NCBI GenBank assembly: GCA_022496185.1
Contig: WTXG01000122.1
Coordinates: 49,343 to 113,342 of the forward strand
DNA: 64,000 nucleotides
Direction of reading: 5' to 3'
Source: Multifurca ochricompacta
Taxonomy: Eukaryota; Basidiomycota; Agaricomycetes; Russulales; Russulaceae
Positions 62,806 to 64,000 of this stretch are shown piece after piece; the first letter of the stretch is position 1; every line of letters begins with the position of its first letter. Position numbers and translations under genes: made by a program. The notes beneath the pieces were generated by a model. It did not search any database. It was not told the origin of the DNA and saw only the letters and a program-made list of their open reading frames with translations.

Positions 62806-63800
62806 CGAGTACCAGTCGCCAACCGAAACCTAGAAGACCAATCAGTAACACAGAGCCTTGAAAGAATCTCACCTGTAAACCGAAACCGCTTTGCACTTCT
62901 TGCAAGCGACTCCCTGACTGAGAGCATCCCACACGACGCCGAACCACCGAACCCCGACTTCTTACTTGAACCCCAACTGGAAGCAAGACTGCTCCAGGAA
63001 CCTTCATTGACATCCATCGACACGAGCCTTGCAACTGTGGCGACCTCCTTCCCATTCGTCCTTCCCATACGACCAGTTGACAACGTGGACCCGGAGCTAA
63101 AAGCAAACGCGCGCTGGTTAGAGCTTCGCGAAGAGAACGTACCTTTCAGAGGATACTGGATCCCCTACTGACACACGCGTCTCGCGGTCGACCTTTACCA
63201 AGGGACTTGGTACCAAGTCCATCCCAATAACCTAGGACAAATGAAAGCTATTAGGATAGCCCCCAACGAAACTGGACTGAACGCACCTGATCCCTCCAGA
63301 ACCTCACTAACCAAACGAATCCTTCAACCGTTATTTGAAGCACTACCAGCAGAGTCGAACCCGGGACCGATGTCGACTACACTCCCTGAACCCTAGCCTA
63401 GACAGCAACAACAATCAGTGGATCTAGAGGACCTTAAAGAAGGACCGACTGAGTTACTCACCACCACACCCAAGGACGGCACAACAGGAGGCCGAATCGA
63501 AGGGGATCACCCCCATTCTTTGACTTGACAGAAACCGAGCAGAGGCAGAGCATTGGTGGACTCAAGTAGAGCTCCACATCTTCCTTAATAACCAAGCAAC
63601 AATAATAAGAAACAAGATAGCCAGAGTGTCCTATGTGTTGGCCCTAATGAGAGGACTAAAGATTAACCGATGGGTGACGGAGCAAACGAGGTGGCTAGCC
63701 AATGTAACCCACGCGCCAGAATTCAAGAGCCGCACCCGTGGGAGACATTCCGACAAGCGTTTCAGGTGGCATTTGCCGGAGCAAAAAGTATTACAACTTG
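62752..63800 (+). pseudogene. Decayed gag-like region of an unidentified LTR retrotransposon
   Basis: ATG 62752 opens 139 codons (MSSSAREPTDAF to FRGYWIPY) ending in TGA at 63169-63171. The frame continues in sense with further stops (YQGTWYQVHPNNL, PLFEALPAESNPG). A later piece reads PWETFRQAFQVAFAGAKS near 63740, like the helical core of a gag protein. No zinc knuckle or pol is left in the window. The assignment rests on composition and this short motif, so it is weak. Confidence 0.4.
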
Positions 63801-64000
63801 TATTAGATGTATATCCTAAGTATCTAATTAATTGTGAACGCATTTTTGATCTTCACAATTAATTAGAAAAATATACAAATTAATTAGATACTTAGGATAT
63901 ACATCTAAGTGATAAGATCAAAAATGCGTTCATAATTAATTAGATACTTAGGACATACATCTAAGTGATAAGATCAAAAATGCGTTCATAATTAATTAGA
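63801..64000. repeat. 56-bp tandem repeat with an inverted copy
   Basis: A unit beginning attaattagatacttagg and holding atcaaaaatgcgttc starts at 63879, 63935 and 63991 (period 56) and runs off the window. The reverse complement of the same unit lies at about 63801-63863, so the two arms could form a hairpin. A partial related stretch ('tagatgtatatcctaagtatc', 'gaacgcgttttg') is at 62060-62100. Confidence 0.8.

Overview
The window reads as nuclear DNA of a mushroom-forming basidiomycete (Agaricomycetes). The reasons are three FunK1-type fungal protein kinase genes, two intron-rich chitin deacetylase genes with short GT-AG introns, an F-box/LRR-type relic of the kind expanded in these fungi, and a dense load of fungal LINEs, a Ty3/gypsy chromovirus, Ty1/copia elements and hAT transposons. 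No bacterial features, CRISPR arrays or rRNA genes were seen.

Host layout. A broken F-box/LRR-like gene opens the window (1-1178). A chitin deacetylase gene (CDA1, 2614-4431) is followed by kinase A1 (17899-20359) and kinase B1 (42138-44555). The same order then starts again: CDA2 (46937-48760), kinase A2 (52107-54567) and a truncated kinase B2 (55273-55375). This is a direct segmental duplication of a CDA-kinase A-kinase B unit, with homology from about 2250/46490 onward. A methyltransferase relic (about 45640-46140, minus) lies between the units. From 55.4 to 64 kb no intact host gene is visible, only LTR relics, a truncated copia element, a tRNA-derived SINE-like sequence, a decayed gag-like region and a 56-bp tandem repeat at the window edge.

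Mobile elements. Unit 1 is inflated by nested insertions whose order follows from target-site duplications (TSDs). LINE1 (7809-17587, minus) holds a gypsy solo LTR (11519-13563), which holds a hAT-type element, MITE B1 (12020-13469). LINE2 (21663-41945, minus) holds a transposase-bearing hAT element (25762-39553), which holds a complete chromovirus (28520-35986). LINE2 also holds a hAT MITE (40009-41882), which holds MITE B2 (40059-41506). Unit 2 keeps empty sites for several unit 1 insertions, and unit 1 keeps the empty site of one unit 2 insertion.

Main points of interest. (1) The chromovirus carries an intact 410-codon ORF downstream of pol, in the position env would occupy, with four successive zinc-knuckle-like motifs, although gag and pol carry six TGA stops. 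(2) The two chromovirus LTRs have equal length and differ, by my hand alignment, at 19 positions that are all transitions and all at CpG sites. The in-frame stops of gag, pol and the LINE ORF2s are likewise TGA and fit CGA-to-TGA decay. (3) The three kinase genes are mosaics of each other. (4) The hAT element with transposase exons shares its ends with the short GC-rich MITEs and is a candidate parent of that family. Coordinates were counted by hand from the printed sequence, and intron borders are inferred from GT-AG signals and family knowledge.
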